Assembly (NCBI GenBank): GCA_900766045.1
Contig: CAAFTW010000051.1
Coordinates: 1-15,072, forward strand
Direction: 5' to 3'
Source of the DNA: Clostridia bacterium
GTDB lineage: Bacteria > Bacillota > Clostridia > Peptostreptococcales > Anaerovoracaceae
Length of the DNA: 15,072 bases
Of this stretch, positions 13,334 to 15,072 are shown one piece after another. Both the position numbers and the translations under genes were made by a program. The notes below the pieces were generated by a model that worked only from the letters and a program-made list of their open reading frames with translations, searched no databases and was not told the DNA's origin. Every line of letters begins with the position of its first letter. Positions within the stretch are counted from its first letter, which is position 1.

Positions 13334-14248
13334 ATGAACACGAGAGAACTTCAGGATGCCATCATGGAGAAAAAAAAGGAAAATGATGTCTGCATTCTGG
13401 CACACGCTTATCAGAGTCAGGACATCTGGGATGTCGCCGACTATATCGGAGATTCCTACGGACTGAGTGTCCAGGCATCTAAGGCGCCGCAGAAGACCAT
13501 CATTATGTCGGGCGTGCGCTTTATGGCAGAGACGGTCAAGATGCTCTCCCCGGATAAGAAGGTTCTGCTGGCCAATCCGCAGGCCGGATGTCCGATGGCC
13601 GCGCAGATGGACAGAGACGATGTCCTGAAGCTGAGAGAAGAATATCCGGATGCGGCAATCGTCGCCTACATTAATACGACTTCTGACCTGAAACGGGCCG
13701 TCGATGTCGTTGTCACCTCCTCTTCAGCGGTAAAGATCCTGAAGCAGATTCCGAATCACCAGATCGTATTCATTCCGGACTGCAACCTGGGATCCTGGTG
13801 TGAAGAACAGCTCCCGGATAAGGAATTCATCTTCGTTAACGGCGGCTGCCCGACTCACATGCGCATGATCGAGCGTGACGTAAAGCTGGCAAAGGCCGCT
13901 CACCCGAATGCGGAAATTCTGGTTCATCCGGAGGTCCTGGAGGAAGTCAGAAAGCACGCGGATTACATTGGAAGCACCACCGGCATCATGAAGCACGCGG
14001 AAGAGAGCAGCAATAAGGAGTTCATTATCGGCACCGAGCACAGCATCGTCCAGCACCTGCAGTTCAAGTGCCCGGACAAGGTCTTCTATCCGCTGTCCAA
14101 GGAATGTGTCTGCCATAACATGGCGGCAACCACGCTGATGGACATCTACCGCGCCGTGACCGGAGCCGGCGGGGAGGAAATCCAGCTGTCCGAGCAGGTT
14201 CGCAAAGAAGCGCTGAAGCCGATCGAGAAAATGGTAGAGATGGGCTAA
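13334..14248 (+). CDS. nadA: Quinolinate synthase (NadA, [4Fe-4S])
   Basis: 304-aa enzyme that condenses iminoaspartate (from NadB) with dihydroxyacetone phosphate to give quinolinate, using a [4Fe-4S] cluster as Lewis acid. Three pseudo-repeats are seen. Cluster ligands should be Cys86 (AGCPMA), Cys172 (GGCPTH) and Cys260 (CVCHNM). Substrate motifs include LAHAYQ at 22-27, GDSYGLS at 39-45, VTSSSAVKI at 127-135, VHPE at 197-200 and GSTTGI at 213-218. Several positions differ from the commoner form (LAHNYQ, TSSNA, CPNM), which fits a clostridial subtype rather than an inactive enzyme. Length is normal. The ATG follows GGAGG at 7 nt. It is divergent from nadBC and shares the operator region, so the three enzymes should be co-repressed. 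Confidence 0.96.
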   Translation: MNTRELQDAIMEKKKENDVCILAHAYQSQDIWDVADYIGDSYGLSVQASKAPQKTIIMSGVRFMAETVKMLSPDKKVLLANPQAGCPMAAQMDRDDVLKLREEYPDAAIVAYINTTSDLKRAVDVVVTSSSAVKILKQIPNHQIVFIPDCNLGSWCEEQLPDKEFIFVNGGCPTHMRMIERDVKLAKAAHPNAEILVHPEVLEEVRKHADYIGSTTGIMKHAEESSNKEFIIGTEHSIVQHLQFKCPDKVFYPLSKECVCHNMAATTLMDIYRAVTGAGGEEIQLSEQVRKEALKPIEKMVEMG

Positions 14249-14303
14249 AATACCGGATTGTTACATAAAATAAGGGTTTCCATTTTTCTGGTAACAGAAT
14301 TTC

Positions 14304-14356
14304 AAGAGGCCGGTACTCTGGGGAATACGAGTTCCCCGGGCGCCGGCCTCTTCTTT
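14304..14356 (+). terminator. Terminator of nadA
   Basis: AAGAGGCCGG (14304-14313) pairs with CCGGCCTCTT (14343-14352), 10 bp perfect, with an inner GGGGAA/TTCCCC helix (14320-14325 and 14332-14337), followed by CTTTTATT. The minus strand has no comparable T run at its end, so it mainly serves nadA. Confidence 0.9.
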
Positions 14357-14416
14357 TATTGTCTTATGGTCTTATCAGGCAGACGGCAGCAGGCTTCCCA
14401 GCTGTCCGCCCGACGC

Positions 14417-15072
14417 TTATCTCTCCGGCAGATAAAGGATCGATTCCGCAGGATCGCGGAAATTCTTTTCCAGCATCTTCTTATGAGATAAAAATCCCGG
14501 ATCATCCAGATATTTCGCCTGCTTCGGGCATGTCCTGATGCAGGCCTGGCACTTGATGCAGATTCCCGTGACCTCTTCTGGCTGTTCTGCTGCAATGGAC
14601 CCCATGGGGCAGACCCGGGCGCAGATTCCGCAGCGGTCACAGCGCTGAAGATCGGTTTTCGGCTTTGCTTTCAGGAAGTTCACCGGCCTTCCGTCCTCTC
14701 CCTTCGGGATATAATAGGGTTCCGGCGGCTGATCTCCGTCAATCACGACCGGCTTCAGCATCTTTCCGGATGCCAGGTACTCCGCTGCCGCATCGACTAA
14801 GGATTCCGCCTTTCTGCGGTCTTCTTCCGTCGGGTGTTCACTTCCGATCTCCGCGAAGGCATGGGGCGCGGCAAAAGCGCCTGCGGCAATGGTGCAGAAA
14901 CCGTTTTCCTGCAATATATGTTTCAGCTCCCTCAGGGCGCTCCCCAGGCTCCGGTTTCCAAAGGTTACAAGAGCAATCGCTGGCGTATCCCCGGACGACC
15001 GGATCAGACTCCCGATTTCCGGCACAATCTTATTCGGAAGCCTTCCCGCGTAAACCGGAAGACCGATAAGCA
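14417..15072 (-). CDS. EFR1-type flavodoxin plus 2[4Fe-4S] ferredoxin (5' end outside window)
   Basis: C-terminal 217 residues of a redox protein. The frame stays open past a possible GTG at 15025 to the window edge, where it reads LIGLPVYAGRLPNKIVPEIG, a flavodoxin-fold segment; the true start is therefore beyond 15072. The flavodoxin part (ALVTFGNRSLGSALRELK) is followed by a linker and two ferredoxin motifs, CDRCGICARVCP and CIKCQACIRTCP, giving eight Cys ligands for two [4Fe-4S] clusters. This is the EFR1 (EF-hand-free flavodoxin/ferredoxin) arrangement frequent in clostridia, presumed to pass electrons between flavin and clusters; partners are unknown. The stop lies about 60 nt from the nadA terminator, convergent with nadA. 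No obvious terminator of its own is seen. Confidence 0.85.
   Translation of the reverse strand, partial: LIGLPVYAGRLPNKIVPEIGSLIRSSGDTPAIALVTFGNRSLGSALRELKHILQENGFCTIAAGAFAAPHAFAEIGSEHPTEEDRRKAESLVDAAAEYLASGKMLKPVVIDGDQPPEPYYIPKGEDGRPVNFLKAKPKTDLQRCDRCGICARVCPMGSIAAEQPEEVTGICIKCQACIRTCPKQAKYLDDPGFLSHKKMLEKNFRDPAESILYLPER

Noticed and set aside
13211..13405. 64-codon minus-strand frame across the nadA start
   Set aside because: It overlaps the nadA leader and coding start; no ribosome site or homology visible.
15023..15025. GTG at 15025 as the start of the flavodoxin/ferredoxin gene
   Set aside because: The frame continues upstream with clear flavodoxin sequence (GLPVYAGRLPNK) to the window edge, so the gene is truncated by the window.
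1..15072. CRISPR array, prophage, toxin-antitoxin pair or defence island
   Set aside because: No repeat-spacer pattern, phage genes or paired small genes were seen; all complete genes are metabolic, regulatory or envelope genes.

Overview
The window reads as a chromosomal segment of an anaerobic, low-to-medium GC Bacillota, most likely a member of Clostridia. The indications are strong AGGAGG-type ribosome binding sites, sigma-A promoters (several with an extended TGnTATAAT -10), many intrinsic terminators, a NiaR-controlled de novo NAD pathway, a BusR-like GntR/RCK_C regulator, a clostridial-type Mrp and a flavodoxin/ferredoxin (EFR1-like) protein. I cannot name the species. No tRNA, rRNA, CRISPR array or complete mobile element was seen; a possible IS3-like end lies at the left edge.

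Layout, left to right. (1) 1-1330: a secreted G5-NlpC/P60 cell-wall hydrolase on the minus strand with its own promoter and terminator. (2) 1331-1736: a gene-free, AT-rich stretch with four CTTAAG sites and two hairpins. (3) 1737-6410: a tightly packed minus-strand unit glpK-mntP-rdgB-yihY-dagK-like, expressed from an extended -10 promoter before glpK. It mixes glycerol phosphorylation and lipid phosphorylation with Mn efflux, nucleotide house-cleaning and an inner-membrane protein. (4) 6466-7525: a monocistronic mrp (Fe-S carrier ATPase) gene with promoter and a perfect-stem terminator. (5) 7704-8260: no convincing protein gene, but a near-consensus promoter with an AT-rich upstream element, about 520 nt of hairpin-rich sequence and a strong terminator. 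This is a free-standing large structured RNA and the most interesting item here; ROOL-class is my best guess, unverified. (6) 8342-9100: a BusR-like regulator convergent with that RNA. (7) 9135-9676: ridA. (8) 9772-14352: the NAD module. niaR, nadC and nadB are on the minus strand and nadA is divergent on the plus strand.

The nadB/nadA intergenic region carries two back-to-back consensus promoters. Each has a TCTTG(A/T)CA-type candidate NiaR operator over its -35 box, and each is followed by a leader with base-paired structure. NadB oxidises aspartate to iminoaspartate, NadA condenses it to quinolinate, NadC makes nicotinate mononucleotide, and NiaR should shut the pathway when niacin is present. 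(9) 14417-15072: a flavodoxin plus 2[4Fe-4S] ferredoxin protein that runs off the right edge.
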